A stretch of 64,000 nucleotides of DNA, taken from NCBI RefSeq assembly GCF_036499745.1, contig NZ_DASYDG010000002.1, positions 1 through 64,000 on the forward strand, read 5' to 3'. Origin of the DNA: Pinirhizobacter sp036499745. GTDB lineage: Bacteria; Pseudomonadota; Gammaproteobacteria; Xanthomonadales; Rhodanobacteraceae. The position numbers and the translations under genes are program-made. Below, piece after piece: positions 1 through 8,719 of the stretch; the first letter of the stretch is position 1; each line of letters opens with the position of its first letter. A model generated the notes under the pieces. The model ran no database searches and had not been told where the DNA came from. It saw only the letters and a list, made by a program, of their open reading frames with translations.

Positions 1-1094
1 ATCCACGAGGCGAAACCTTCGTTCAACCACAGGTCATCCCACCAGCGCATCGTGACCAGGTCGCCGAACCACTGGTGGGCCATTTCGTGCGCGGCAATGC
101 CGAACACGCCCTGGCGGTCGCGCTGGGTGGAAATACTCGGATCGAGCAGCAGCGCATATTCGAAGGTGTAGATCGCACCCCAGTTCTCCATCGCACCGAA
201 GAACTGGCTGCTGCCGGGCGAACCGATATTGTCGAGCTTGGGCAGCGGATAGGGCACGCCGAAGTAGTCGTTGTACTCGGCAAGCACCGCCTTGGACGAT
301 TCCAGCGCGAACTGCGCCTGCGCCACGTGGCCCTTCTGCACCACCACGCCGATCTCGGTGTCACCGCTCATGGTGGTGGCGCGGTCGAAGTCGCCCAGGC
401 CGAAGAACAGCAGATACGTGGACATCTTCGGCGAGGTCTTGAACACCACGTGGGTGAGGCCGTTGCCCAGGTCCTTCGAACTTGCCGCCGGCATGTTGTT
501 CACCGCCATGAGGCCCGTGGGCACGGTGACGTCCAGGTCGAACGTTGCCTTGTAAGCTGGCTCGTCCCACGAGGGGATGAAGCGTCGGGCGTCGGAATTC
601 TCGAACTGGGTATAGAGTGCGCGCTTCTTGCCGGCCTTGGTGTCGTAGTCGATGGCGAACAGGCCGTTGGCCTGCGTACCGATCTTGCCGGTATAGGCCA
701 TCGACAAGGTGTACGCGCCAGCGGGCACCGGCTTGTCGAAGGTGAAGGTGGCCGTCTGCGCCTTGTCGTCCACGCTTACCTTCGCCGTCCAGGGCTTGCC
801 GCCCTTCGGGGTGAGCGTGGCGCTGGCGAAGGTCATGTCGATGGCGTTCAGCGTGATCGTGCGGGTGGGTTCGAGCACGTCGAGGTCCACCGCGACCTTG
901 CCGTCGAAAGCGAGCTTGTCGGCATGCGGGGTGATGGACACGGCGTAGTGGCTCGGCCGCACGTTGCGCGGCAGCTGCGTCGTACCGGTGACGGCCTGGA
1001 CGCTGGGAGCCGAGGTATCGGCTGCCAGCACGACAGGACTGGCGGCGATACCGGCCAGGGCCAGGGCGATGGCGGAAACGATGAGACGACGCAT
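1..1094 (-). CDS. M1 family metallo-aminopeptidase (5' part; C-terminus outside window)
   Basis: Zinc aminopeptidase that removes N-terminal residues from peptides, here exported. The visible 364 codons start at ATG 1094 behind an AAGGAA ribosome-binding site and begin with a signal peptide (MRRLIVSAIALALAG, cleavage near AADTSA). The N-terminal beta-saddle domain is followed by the substrate-binding GAMEN motif and the thermolysin-like zinc site H336-E337-x2-H340 with the third ligand E359 (WLNEGF). The order and spacing are those of the M1 family. The gene runs off the left edge, so the C-terminal helical domain cannot be seen. The signal peptide points to a periplasmic or secreted enzyme, unlike cytoplasmic PepN. 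The family assignment is secure; the peptide preference is unknown. Confidence 0.95.
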   Translation of the reverse strand, partial: MRRLIVSAIALALAGIAASPVVLAADTSAPSVQAVTGTTQLPRNVRPSHYAVSITPHADKLAFDGKVAVDLDVLEPTRTITLNAIDMTFASATLTPKGGKPWTAKVSVDDKAQTATFTFDKPVPAGAYTLSMAYTGKIGTQANGLFAIDYDTKAGKKRALYTQFENSDARRFIPSWDEPAYKATFDLDVTVPTGLMAVNNMPAASSKDLGNGLTHVVFKTSPKMSTYLLFFGLGDFDRATTMSGDTEIGVVVQKGHVAQAQFALESSKAVLAEYNDYFGVPYPLPKLDNIGSPGSSQFFGAMENWGAIYTFEYALLLDPSISTQRDRQGVFGIAAHEMAHQWFGDLVTMRWWDDLWLNEGFASW

Positions 1095-1257
1095 GGAATT
1101 CCTTGGGTGGGGACGGCGAAGGTGTGGCCGTGGGTGGGTTCGCGGGATAGTGCGCTGTCGCCACGGTCGGCAGATATTGCCGGAAGTCATGCCCTGGCCG
1201 CCTTGACGAAGTGGCGGCGCCTGCGTAGCGTGGCGCCGGACGTATCAGGGGTTGTCC

Positions 1258-1713
1258 ATGCTTTGCCTGTCTTGCGGCGCCGACGTATCGTCGTCGGCCC
1301 GGGTTTGCCCCGCCTGCCATATGCCGGTCTCGATGGCGGATGTACCGCCACTACCCTTGGGCCGAAGCGTCGAACCACCGCCATTGCCCGGGGAGCCGGC
1401 CTTCGTCTTCCATCCCAAGCGCGATCTCGGCGTAGCCTGGACGCTGGCAGCCGCCACCCTGCTGCTGATCGCGGGCCTGGCCTTGGGACACTTTGCCTGG
1501 AAGGAGAATATCGCCGCGGCGATCGGCATCGCCGTGGCGCCATCGATGCTGGGCGCGCTCATCGGCGGCCTGGCGGCCGTGGCGGTGAAGGCACGTTTGC
1601 GCGTGGCCTGGCTGGTTGCCTGGATCGTGCTGCTAGGCCTTTGCGCCCTGGGTTGCCTGGGCGGCGCCGGCTTCCCACCGTCCGCCACCGTCGTGGCACG
1701 GAACGTGCTGTAG
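1258..1713 (+). CDS. Zinc-ribbon membrane protein, unknown function
   Basis: A 151-residue protein with an N-terminal zinc ribbon (CLSCGAD and CPACHMP, two CxxC pairs), a proline-rich linker and then three or four predicted hydrophobic helices (about residues 60-145). I chose ATG 1258 because AGGGG at 1247-1251 sits six bases upstream; an in-frame TTG at 1252 would abut that site. The layout of one cytoplasmic zinc ribbon plus a small helical bundle is common among uncharacterised proteobacterial proteins. No catalytic motif is visible. It is divergent from the aminopeptidase gene and followed by another small gene in the same direction. Confidence 0.7.
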   Translation: MLCLSCGADVSSSARVCPACHMPVSMADVPPLPLGRSVEPPPLPGEPAFVFHPKRDLGVAWTLAAATLLLIAGLALGHFAWKENIAAAIGIAVAPSMLGALIGGLAAVAVKARLRVAWLVAWIVLLGLCALGCLGGAGFPPSATVVARNVL

Positions 1714-1771
1714 AGCTCGCAATGGCTCCGTAGAGAGCCGGTAAACCGACGCCGATAAAAGGGGCAAGGTC

Positions 1772-2023
1772 ATGCGAGGTGTGGTCAGGTTCTACAACCC
1801 GGATCTGCAGGTGGCTCTGATCGAGCGAGACAACGGGCTCACGCTGGGCTTGATCGAATCAGGCCACTGCGCAGTGAACGACGTGCTGATGGGACGCTTC
1901 CGGGACGAGCGCAGTGGACGGGTGCGCAATACCAGCACCGGTTCGGACATGCACCTGCGGGTGGAAGCGGAAGCCATCACGCCCGAGGAAGGCAAGGAAC
2001 TGCTCACCCTGCTGCGTTGCTGA
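1772..2023 (+). CDS. Small hypothetical protein (83 aa)
   Basis: Soluble 83-residue protein with no signal peptide or membrane helix, starting at ATG 1772 behind a GGGGCAAGG ribosome-binding region. The composition (VVRFYNPDLQVALIERDNG, later RVRNTSTGSDMHLRVEAEA) suggests a small beta-barrel of the cold-shock/OB or PilZ-like kind, but no family is recognised. It lies between two membrane-protein genes on the same strand with short gaps. The good start signal and codon use support a real gene. Confidence 0.6.
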   Translation: MRGVVRFYNPDLQVALIERDNGLTLGLIESGHCAVNDVLMGRFRDERSGRVRNTSTGSDMHLRVEAEAITPEEGKELLTLLRC

Positions 2024-2074
2024 TCTTCATCGCGCCATTACACTGGCTCATATGACCGCAGACCTTGCAAGTAG

Positions 2075-3061
2075 ATGACGGGCGCGTACCGCGCGGGCAT
2101 GCAGTTGCTGGCGGCGATGCTCGTCGCCGCCATCGTCTTTGTTTCCGGTGCCTGGGGCGCCATGGCGCTTTGGTACCACGGCACGAGGCTGGTGCTCGTT
2201 GCCTACCTCGCCGCTGCCGTGGCGTGTTTCGCAGCCATCGTCGTTTTCGCCAATGCATGGCCCTGGCTTGCATGGGGCCTGGTGCTCTTGTTGCTGCTGG
2301 CCTGGTGGTGGCGCATCGCGCCATCGAACGAGCGCGACTGGGCCGATGACGTTGCCCGCACGCTCACCGGCCGTGTCGATGGCGACATGGTGCAGCTCGC
2401 CAATGTCCGTGACTTCCGCTGGACGTCGGAGGAAAGCTACGAAGTGCGCTGGGCGAACCCGTCATTCGATCTGTCCCGCCTGCGTCACGCCGATGCCGTG
2501 GTCTCCTACTGGGGACTGCGCAGCATCGCCCACGCCATGGTGTCCTTCGCCTTCGACGATGGCCGGCATCTGGTGTTCTCGGTGGAGATCCGCAAGAAGC
2601 GCGGACAGGCGTTCTCGGCCATCGGCGGCTTCTTCAAACAATACGAGATGATCCTGATCGCAGCCACGGAGCCTGACATCATCGGCGTGCGCACCAATGT
2701 ACGCATGGAAGATACCTACCTGTTACCGCTCAATGCGCAAGCGGAAACACTTCGCTCGCTTTTCGTGGCCTATGTAGGCGCGGCCAACCGCCTGGCGGCC
2801 CGGCCCCGGTGGTACAACACCATCACATCCAACTGCACCACGCTGGTCTACCGCATGGCACGCCGCCTGAATCCCGGGCTGCCGATGGATATCCGCCTGC
2901 TGGCCACCGGTTACCTGCCTGAGTACCTGCGCGACGCTGGCGCCGTGGATGCCCCCGATGGCGTGGACACGCTTCGCAAGCATGCCGCGATCAGCGAAAA
3001 AGCCCGCGCGGCAGGGTTCGACGGGGATTTCTCCGCCGCCATCCGCGCTCGGGTGGATTAA
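2075..3061 (+). CDS. DUF4105 (Lnb N-terminal-like) membrane protein
   Basis: A 328-residue protein with about three N-terminal membrane helices (residues 5-85), followed by a periplasmic DUF4105 domain. Recognisable pieces are the segment around NPSFDLSRLRHADAVVSYWG, a conserved HAMVSFAF, the REIR-type stretch around FSVEIRKKRGQAFS, and NTITSNCTT near residue 250 with the conserved cysteine. DUF4105 is the domain of the Bacteroidota lipoprotein N-acyltransferase Lnb, whose activity depends on a conserved Cys and His. Both types of residue are present here, but an acyltransferase role is an inference, because many proteobacterial DUF4105 proteins are uncharacterised. No clear ribosome-binding site marks the start; ATG 2099 is an alternative. 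Confidence 0.75.
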   Translation: MTGAYRAGMQLLAAMLVAAIVFVSGAWGAMALWYHGTRLVLVAYLAAAVACFAAIVVFANAWPWLAWGLVLLLLLAWWWRIAPSNERDWADDVARTLTGRVDGDMVQLANVRDFRWTSEESYEVRWANPSFDLSRLRHADAVVSYWGLRSIAHAMVSFAFDDGRHLVFSVEIRKKRGQAFSAIGGFFKQYEMILIAATEPDIIGVRTNVRMEDTYLLPLNAQAETLRSLFVAYVGAANRLAARPRWYNTITSNCTTLVYRMARRLNPGLPMDIRLLATGYLPEYLRDAGAVDAPDGVDTLRKHAAISEKARAAGFDGDFSAAIRARVD

Positions 3062-3064
3062 CCT

Positions 3065-3550
3065 CTACACCTGCAGCACGGCGCGGCGATAGCTCCACTC
3101 GGTAGCATCGCCATAGTCAGCGTCGCTAAGCGTACGCAAGCTGCTGCCATGCATGGCCAGCCGCGCGTCGATCACCCTGGCCACTTCCGGTGAACATCCA
3201 AGCACCGTGCAGTCGATGTCCACCAGCACCGCCCAGCATTCGGCCGGATCCACCAGGACGCAATCGGGCGACCCCGAGCCGTGCATGGTGCGGGCGAAGG
3301 CGTTCCATTCCGAAGGCACCGTGCGGCACCAGGGATCGGCTTCCGCACCACGCGCATATTCCCCGAGCCACCAATACACATGGGGACTTGCCACGCGCAG
3401 GGCGTCCCACAACTCGCGCGGCATGCCGTGCACGCCGTAGCGGTCTCGGAACAATACCGTGCCCCGCCATCGGGGAAACCGGAACGCCGACGGCGCATCT
3501 TCGCTTTCATCGAAATAAGTCGCCCGCACGGACTGCGCGGTGAACGTCAT
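3065..3550 (-). CDS. Hypothetical protein (161 aa)
   Basis: Unrecognised soluble protein that ends four bases from the convergent DUF4105 gene. The frame is open from a TTG at 3658, but the first ATG in frame is at 3550 (MTFTAQSVRATYFDE), giving 161 residues; I prefer it because the longer version would begin only five bases from the upstream receiver gene's stop. It is rich in Trp and acidic residues (VYWWLGEYARGAEADPW) and has no signal peptide or helix. No family can be named. It follows the receiver gene on the same strand and could be cotranscribed with it. Confidence 0.55.
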   Translation of the reverse strand: MTFTAQSVRATYFDESEDAPSAFRFPRWRGTVLFRDRYGVHGMPRELWDALRVASPHVYWWLGEYARGAEADPWCRTVPSEWNAFARTMHGSGSPDCVLVDPAECWAVLVDIDCTVLGCSPEVARVIDARLAMHGSSLRTLSDADYGDATEWSYRRAVLQV

Positions 3551-3662
3551 GCAACGGCACCCATGGCATCCCCTCGACCGTGGCCGTCCAGCGATGATCC
3601 TGTACGAAGGGTCGTCGCTGCCCCGGCGGATCATGCGCCCGATGGCGTTATTGGGCAAGCGA

Positions 3663-4025
3663 TCAGGCTATGTGCGACGGATGGGCGTCGATGGCGCGCC
3701 GAAGCATGCCGATGTCGAAAGGTTTTTCGACCAGCGTGCCGCGGAATCCCAGCGGCATGTCGCAGGCACCGGTGGCGGTGGTCATGATGATGCGAATGCC
3801 GCGGCGACGAAGAATGTCCACGACGGGCCACGCGTTCTTGCCGCGAAGGTCCAGGTCCACCAGGGCCAGTTCGCATTGCACCCTGTGGGCAGCGTCAATC
3901 GCCTGCTCGACCGAGGCCGCCGTGGCGGCCACGTCATAGCCAAGGATGTCCAGCGTGTCGATGAGTGCTTCGACCAGCAGGAAGTTGTCCTCGATGATCA
4001 AGGCGCGCGCCCGCGGCGTCTGCAT
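3663..4025 (-). CDS. Stand-alone response-regulator receiver protein
   Basis: A 120-residue CheY-like receiver with no output domain. The acidic pair E12-D13 (IIEDN), the phosphoacceptor D57 (LVDLDLRG) and the conserved Lys in VEKPFD mark a complete phosphorylation site. Single-domain receivers with this kind of sequence often act in phosphorelays downstream of hybrid kinases; the hybrid kinase encoded at 5548-7674 on the other strand is a possible partner, but this is inference from proximity. The region upstream (4040-4160) is AT-rich and probably holds its promoter. Confidence 0.88.
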   Translation of the reverse strand: MQTPRARALIIEDNFLLVEALIDTLDILGYDVAATAASVEQAIDAAHRVQCELALVDLDLRGKNAWPVVDILRRRGIRIIMTTATGACDMPLGFRGTLVEKPFDIGMLRRAIDAHPSHIA

Positions 4026-4196
4026 GGTGGTGCCCTACTCCAGGCCAAGGTCGGTACTACTTTCCCCGTCGCCAGATTACAGAGGCCATCGCGTACTTTT
4101 CTAGCGGACAAAGGTTATAAACCGTTATTTTTTGACAGAATTTGTGCACATATCGACGGGTAAACGTTTTCCCGCCACCCGATCGACGGGCAGGAC

Positions 4197-4658
4197 TCAC
4201 ACATGCGGCAGGGCGTTGTCATCCGGAAGGCGGAAACGTGGGTCGCGGCTTTCGTAGAAATCGTCCGCCGGCATGCCCAGGAACACCCAAAGGTTCATGC
4301 CGATCATCACCACCGCCACGCCCAGCGCCATCGGATCGCCCGGTGGCACCCCTGGTGCTGGCGAGATCATCGAAACCACCTGGTCCAGCAGGCGCAAGCC
4401 GAAGAACACGCATGCCGAACCCAGGGCGTACCAGCGCCAGCGCGGGCGCCCCACCAGGGCCACGATGGTGCAGACCACCACGGCCAACGCCAGCAACCCC
4501 GTTACCCCCATCACCAGGGGGTTGTAATGAACCGGTGGCGGCGCGTCGGGTCCACTGCCCTTGGGGGCGTAGCTGGCCATGGCCAGTGCCGCGGTGACGA
4601 TGTTCAATCCAAGGATGCCCCACAGGCGCATGGGCCGCCGGACTTTTTCGAAAGGCAT
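4197..4658 (-). CDS. Hypothetical membrane protein (153 aa)
   Basis: About four predicted membrane helices (ILGLNIVTAALAMASY, LVMGVTGLLALAVVVCTIV, YALGSACVFFGLRLL, MALGVAVVMIGMNLWVFLG) and a charged tail (DDFYESRDPRFRLPDDN). The frame is open further upstream, but ATG 4658 has an AGG six bases before it, so I start there. No enzymatic motif and no recognised family. It is divergent from the gene starting at 4821. Confidence 0.6.
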   Translation of the reverse strand: MPFEKVRRPMRLWGILGLNIVTAALAMASYAPKGSGPDAPPPVHYNPLVMGVTGLLALAVVVCTIVALVGRPRWRWYALGSACVFFGLRLLDQVVSMISPAPGVPPGDPMALGVAVVMIGMNLWVFLGMPADDFYESRDPRFRLPDDNALPHV

Positions 4659-4820
4659 GTGTTGCCTCATGGATAAGAAGGTGGATCCATTCTCGGCGAT
4701 CCCGGCGGCGGTCGTCATGGCACGGCGCGGCAATCAGGTGGCAAGCCCCGGGCTCAACCTGTGCACATAGATGCCGATATCCGTTCAGGGCGCCCATCCC
4801 AAGGCGCCAGCGAACCATCG

Positions 4821-5486
4821 ATGGGCATCGACGATATCCTGCTGATCCTTATCCTCCTGGGCGTGACCCTGGCGGCGGTTGCCACCTATTTCCTTTGGCC
4901 CAGGAGCGAGGACGATGCATCGGCCGAGACGGTGCCGGCCACCATCACGGTGCCCGAAACCGCGGCGCTGGGCAGTGCCGAGGCGTTCCGCATGCATCCG
5001 GCCGAAGACCGCAGCCGTGGTGGCGATCTGGTGCTGTTATCGGCCGACGGCCGGGCCCTGCTGGGCCTGGGCCCGATGGCGCCGCTGGGCGAGGAAGCCA
5101 CGCCGCTGGACGATCCGGCCGGTATCGCCCAGGCCCACGCCTGCCAGCTGGCGGTGGACCTGATCGCCCGGTCCATGTCCGTCCCCGGCGCCACGATCGA
5201 ACTCATCTACCACCCGAAGATCCGGAACCTCCTTGCCGAACCGGGTGTAGAACTGGTGAAGGTGCGCCCGGGTGACGGCCGGCGGGCCATGCAAGGTGCA
5301 TTGGACAGCCGCAAATTCCGTGGCTATGGGGTGGCAATCGAGGCTGGCCGCCTGGGCCAGGTTGGCAAGGAACTGGAACAACTCGGGCGTGTGATGGCCG
5401 CCACCCATCCGGAGCCGGCCACGCATGTGCGGCTGGCCATCGTGTTCGATGCAGTCGAGCGCGCTTGCCGGGTGCACCCGCTGTAG
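4821..5486 (+). CDS. Hypothetical membrane-anchored protein (221 aa)
   Basis: One N-terminal membrane helix (DDILLILILLGVTLAAVATYFLW) followed by an acidic linker and a soluble domain of about 160 residues. No signal-peptidase site is obvious, so it is probably a single-pass inner-membrane protein with a large soluble domain. The first in-frame ATG is 4821; a GTG at 4761 would extend the protein with low-complexity sequence before the helix. No family recognised. It is encoded just upstream of, and in the same direction as, the hybrid histidine kinase. Confidence 0.55.
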   Translation: MGIDDILLILILLGVTLAAVATYFLWPRSEDDASAETVPATITVPETAALGSAEAFRMHPAEDRSRGGDLVLLSADGRALLGLGPMAPLGEEATPLDDPAGIAQAHACQLAVDLIARSMSVPGATIELIYHPKIRNLLAEPGVELVKVRPGDGRRAMQGALDSRKFRGYGVAIEAGRLGQVGKELEQLGRVMAATHPEPATHVRLAIVFDAVERACRVHPL

Positions 5487-5547
5487 ACCCACGGGGGTTC
5501 GGTCCGCCGCCCTGCGGGGTTATGATCGCCCGCCGGAGGAGAACGTA

Positions 5548-7674
5548 TTGGAACCGAGCGCAAGCGCCCTATCGCTGATCCTGGACAGCGCCGTGGACAC
5601 GGCGATCATCGCGCTCGACACGCAGGGGCTCGTGCGCCTTTGGAGCGCCGGTGCCCAAAAGCTCCTGGGCTGGACCGCCATCGAGATGACCGGCCAGTCG
5701 CTTGAGCGCATCTTCCCCGAAGACGGCCAGCCACGCGATCGCCTTGCCGAAGAAATGCACGACGCCAGGACCCATGGCCGTGGTGGCCATGAAGGCTGGC
5801 GCGTGCGCAAGGATGGCTCGCGCTTCTGGGCAGTGGGCGAAATGACGCCCGTCTCCGGTGCTGGCGCAGGGAACATTACCTTCGTCAAGGTGCTTCGCGA
5901 TCGCACCGAACAGATGCTCGCCGAGCAGGCGCTGGAAAACGAGCGCCACGTGCTGGCGGTGCTCAACCGCGCCAGTACCGCGCTGGCCCGGGAAACTTCC
6001 GTCGACGCATTGGTGCAGGCGGTGATCGACGCCGGCGTGGAACTTACCGGGGCAGGCTTCGGCGCCTTCATCTACAACACGCTCGACGGACGTAACGGCA
6101 ACTACCCGCTGTATGCCCTGTCGGGCGTGTCACCTGAGATGTTCGGCCGGTACGCGATGATGCGGAATACCGAGGTGTTCGCGTCCACGCCGGAAGGCAC
6201 CGGTATCGTGCGTTCGGGCAACATCAAGACCGACCCGCGTTATAGCCAGTACACGCACAACCGGACAGAATCCCCGGCCCCGTTTGACGTCACCAGCTAT
6301 CTCGCCGTGCCGGTGGTGGCGCGCGGCGGCTACGTGCGGGGCGGTCTGTTTTTCGGTCATCCCGAACCCGACGTGTTCACCGAGCGCGCCGAACATCCGG
6401 TAATGGCGCTGGCAGCGGAAGCTGCGATCGCCATCGACAACGCTCGCCTGTTCGAAGAAACCCAGCGCCTGAATGCGACGCTCGAACAACAGGTGGCCGA
6501 GCGCACCGAGCAGCTTCATCGGCAGGAAGATGCCCTGCGCCAGGCGCAGAAGATGGAGGCCGTCGGCCAGCTCACCGGCGGCATTGCGCACGACTTCAAC
6601 AACCTGCTGCAGGGCATCGTGGGAGGCCTCGACCTGATCGCCGCGCGGATCGAGCAAGGCCGCACCAACGATCTCTCCCGTTTCATCACCGGCGCCATGA
6701 CCTCGGCCAATCGCGCCTCTGCCCTCACCCACCGCCTGCTGGCATTCTCCCGCCGGCAACCGCTCGATCCGAAACCCGTGCGGGTGAACCCGCTGGTGCA
6801 GTCGATGGAAGACCTGCTCCGGCGCACGCTGGGGGAGCACATTACCGTCCAGCTGGATCTGGACGACCATCTGTGGCTCACCCTTTGCGATGAAAACCAG
6901 CTGGAAAGCGCCATCCTCAACCTGGTGATCAATGCCCGCGATGCCATGCCCGACGGTGGCGAACTCACCATCACCACGAGGAATTCCACGCTCGTCGCCG
7001 ACGCTGCCGGCCACGACGTGCCGTCGGGCGAATTCATCTGCATCGCCGTGACAGACACGGGTGTCGGCATGTCGCCTGCCACCATCGATCGCGCATTCGA
7101 GCCGTTCTACACCACCAAGCCGATGGGCCAGGGCACCGGGCTTGGGCTATCGATGATCTACGGTTTCGTACGGCAGTCCGAAGGTGTGGCGCGCATCGTG
7201 AGCGAACTGGGCCAGGGCACCACCATCCACCTGTACCTGCCGCGCCATCTCATCGACGCCCCGGTGGTCGAAAGCCCCGAAGCCGGCGGACTCCATCACC
7301 ACGGCGACAGCGGGAAAGTCGTGCTGGTGGTGGAAGACGAGCCGGTGGTACGCAGCCTGGTGGTGGATGTCCTGGATGAACTGGGCTACACCACGCTCGA
7401 AGCCGGCGACGGCCAGGCAGGGCTCGACCTGCTGCAATCCCAGCAGCACATCGACCTTCTGATCACCGACATCGGCTTGCCCCTGATCAACGGCCGCCAG
7501 ATGGCGGACGCGGCGATGGCCAGCCGCGCGAACCTCAAGGTACTGTTCATGACCGGCTACGCCGAGAATGCCGCCGCGCCGGGGGGCTTCCTTGGACCGA
7601 ACATGCAGATGATCACCAAACCGTTCGCCTTCGAGCGCCTTGCCTCGCGCGTGCGACAGATGCTGGCCGACTGA
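5548..7674 (+). CDS. PAS-GAF hybrid sensor histidine kinase with C-terminal receiver
   Basis: A 708-residue signalling protein without membrane helices. Domain order: PAS (about residues 8-125), GAF (about 145-300), a coiled segment, HisKA with phosphoacceptor H348 in GGIAHDFNNLLQG, HATPase with N, G1 and G2 boxes (NLVINARDAMPDGG, DTGVGMSP, GQGTGLGLSMIYG), and a receiver with D641 (LLITDIGLPL) and the TGYAE and KPF motifs. I chose TTG 5548 because a strong GGAGGA lies seven bases upstream; the open frame extends further 5' into sequence that overlaps the previous gene. It probably senses a cytoplasmic cue and passes phosphate via its receiver, perhaps to the nearby single-domain receiver at 3663-4025. 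Confidence 0.93.
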   Translation: MEPSASALSLILDSAVDTAIIALDTQGLVRLWSAGAQKLLGWTAIEMTGQSLERIFPEDGQPRDRLAEEMHDARTHGRGGHEGWRVRKDGSRFWAVGEMTPVSGAGAGNITFVKVLRDRTEQMLAEQALENERHVLAVLNRASTALARETSVDALVQAVIDAGVELTGAGFGAFIYNTLDGRNGNYPLYALSGVSPEMFGRYAMMRNTEVFASTPEGTGIVRSGNIKTDPRYSQYTHNRTESPAPFDVTSYLAVPVVARGGYVRGGLFFGHPEPDVFTERAEHPVMALAAEAAIAIDNARLFEETQRLNATLEQQVAERTEQLHRQEDALRQAQKMEAVGQLTGGIAHDFNNLLQGIVGGLDLIAARIEQGRTNDLSRFITGAMTSANRASALTHRLLAFSRRQPLDPKPVRVNPLVQSMEDLLRRTLGEHITVQLDLDDHLWLTLCDENQLESAILNLVINARDAMPDGGELTITTRNSTLVADAAGHDVPSGEFICIAVTDTGVGMSPATIDRAFEPFYTTKPMGQGTGLGLSMIYGFVRQSEGVARIVSELGQGTTIHLYLPRHLIDAPVVESPEAGGLHHHGDSGKVVLVVEDEPVVRSLVVDVLDELGYTTLEAGDGQAGLDLLQSQQHIDLLITDIGLPLINGRQMADAAMASRANLKVLFMTGYAENAAAPGGFLGPNMQMITKPFAFERLASRVRQMLAD

Positions 7675-7693
7675 TCGAAGCCTTTGCGGGAAA

Positions 7694-8419
7694 TCAGGCG
7701 CCCGCCTTCTTTCGGGCATGACCCCGGTGTTTCTTCAGGTTTGCCTGGGAATCGCCGATCATTGCCTGCATCGCCTTGCGTGCCACTTCCGGCTGCTGGC
7801 GGGCAATCGCCTCCAGCACTTTCCGATGGTGCGGCAGGGAATACTTGAAGTTGCTGGCGTTCCGGGCGGAAAGCACGAAGAACATGCCGAGTGCGGTCTC
7901 GATCACCGAGAACAGCGACATCAGCAGTTCATTGCCGGTGGAATGCAGCACGGCTTCGTGGAAGACGAGGTCGGCCTTGGCCCATTCGTCGAGCGTGGTG
8001 GATGCATCCATCAACGCAAAGCCAGCTTCGATGGCCGCCAGTTGTGCATCGGTACGATGGCGCGCCGCGGCCGCGGCGGCGGCGGGCTCGATGATCTCGC
8101 GCATCTCCACCAGCTTGTCGATGAAATCGTCGGTGGGCATCGATGCACAACGCCAGGCCAGCACATCGGCATCGAGCTGGTTCCAGTAGCGCTCCTGCAG
8201 CACGCGCGCGCCCACGCCGGCGCGGGACTCGATCAGGCCCTTGGCCGAGAGCACCTTCAAGGCTTCCCGCAACGCGGTGCGGCTGACCTGCAGGCTGGTG
8301 GCAAGGGTTTCCTCCCGTGGCAGCACTTCGCCCGGGCGCACGCGTCCGGAGACGATGCGCTGCCCCAGTTCGTGCATCACGTGTCCATACAGGGTACGGA
8401 CCGCGTTGGGCTTCCTCAT
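7694..8419 (-). CDS. FadR-subfamily GntR transcriptional regulator (FCD domain)
   Basis: A 241-residue regulator with an N-terminal winged helix (SGRVRPGEVLPREETLATSL, recognition helix SRTALREALKVLSAKGL) and a C-terminal FCD ligand domain with its metal-binding acidic and His residues (FHEAVLHSTGN, LPHHRKVLEAI). The start is ATG 8419 because AGGGG lies six bases upstream; an upstream in-frame ATG at 8470 lies inside the candidate operator. FCD proteins usually bind sugar acids or other small carboxylates and repress catabolic genes. It is divergent from galM and the glycosidase/receptor locus, and matches to the FadR-type site TNGTNNNACNA lie in front of both genes, so it is the likely local regulator. 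Confidence 0.9.
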   Translation of the reverse strand: MRKPNAVRTLYGHVMHELGQRIVSGRVRPGEVLPREETLATSLQVSRTALREALKVLSAKGLIESRAGVGARVLQERYWNQLDADVLAWRCASMPTDDFIDKLVEMREIIEPAAAAAAARHRTDAQLAAIEAGFALMDASTTLDEWAKADLVFHEAVLHSTGNELLMSLFSVIETALGMFFVLSARNASNFKYSLPHHRKVLEAIARQQPEVARKAMQAMIGDSQANLKKHRGHARKKAGA

Positions 8420-8463
8420 GGTTTCCCCTGCAGGAAAGGCAAGCGACGGATGCCGCGCGCCGT

Positions 8464-8474
8464 TTGTCATACAA
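8464..8474. promoter_or_regulatory. Candidate GntR operator near its own gene
   Basis: TTGTCATACAA matches the published FadR-subfamily consensus TNGTNNNACNA exactly. It lies inside a wider perfect palindrome GTTTGT-CAT-ACAAAC (8462-8476), 45 bases upstream of the gntR start, and fits autoregulation. Confidence 0.6.
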
Positions 8475-8664
8475 ACTGACTATAGGCAGCGCAAGGCATT
8501 CTGCCAAGCCATCCCCTGTGCATTTGCGTGGTCGGTGTCGTGCAACTCCGCCGCATGCCATGCGGCATTGCCGCAGAGTAAGGCAAGGAAGCGGAAAGTA
8601 CGTCCTCACAACATCTGACGCAACGCAGCATAATTATTCCGTTCCATTTGTCATGTTGCGCGAT

Positions 8665-8685
8665 AGTCATACAATATGTTTGACT
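8665..8685. promoter_or_regulatory. Candidate GntR operator in the galM promoter
   Basis: TAGTCATACAA (8664-8674) again fits TNGTNNNACNA and shares GTCATACAA with the other site. It forms the left part of an imperfect 21-base palindrome with the pattern AGTCA-N-ACA-N3-TGT-N-TGACT, 35 bases upstream of the galM start. Confidence 0.6.
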
Positions 8686-8719
8686 GATCTTATCTTCACT
8701 GGGGTCGGGGCTCGAGCAC

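Larger units (their letters stand above)
8420..8719. promoter_or_regulatory. Divergent regulatory region between gntR and galM
   Basis: Three hundred bases without a gene. It holds two FadR-type operator candidates (8464-8474 and 8664-8674), a separate 17-base perfect palindrome at 8550-8566 and an AT-rich stretch (8630-8700) that should contain the galM promoter. A weak -10-like TATCTT is at 8691-8696, placing the galM-side operator over the expected -35 region, which fits repression. Confidence 0.6.

Noticed and set aside
75..1733. Long open frame opposite the M1 aminopeptidase
   Set aside because: His- and Gly-rich antisense shadow of the aminopeptidase gene in GC-rich DNA; no family-like segment.
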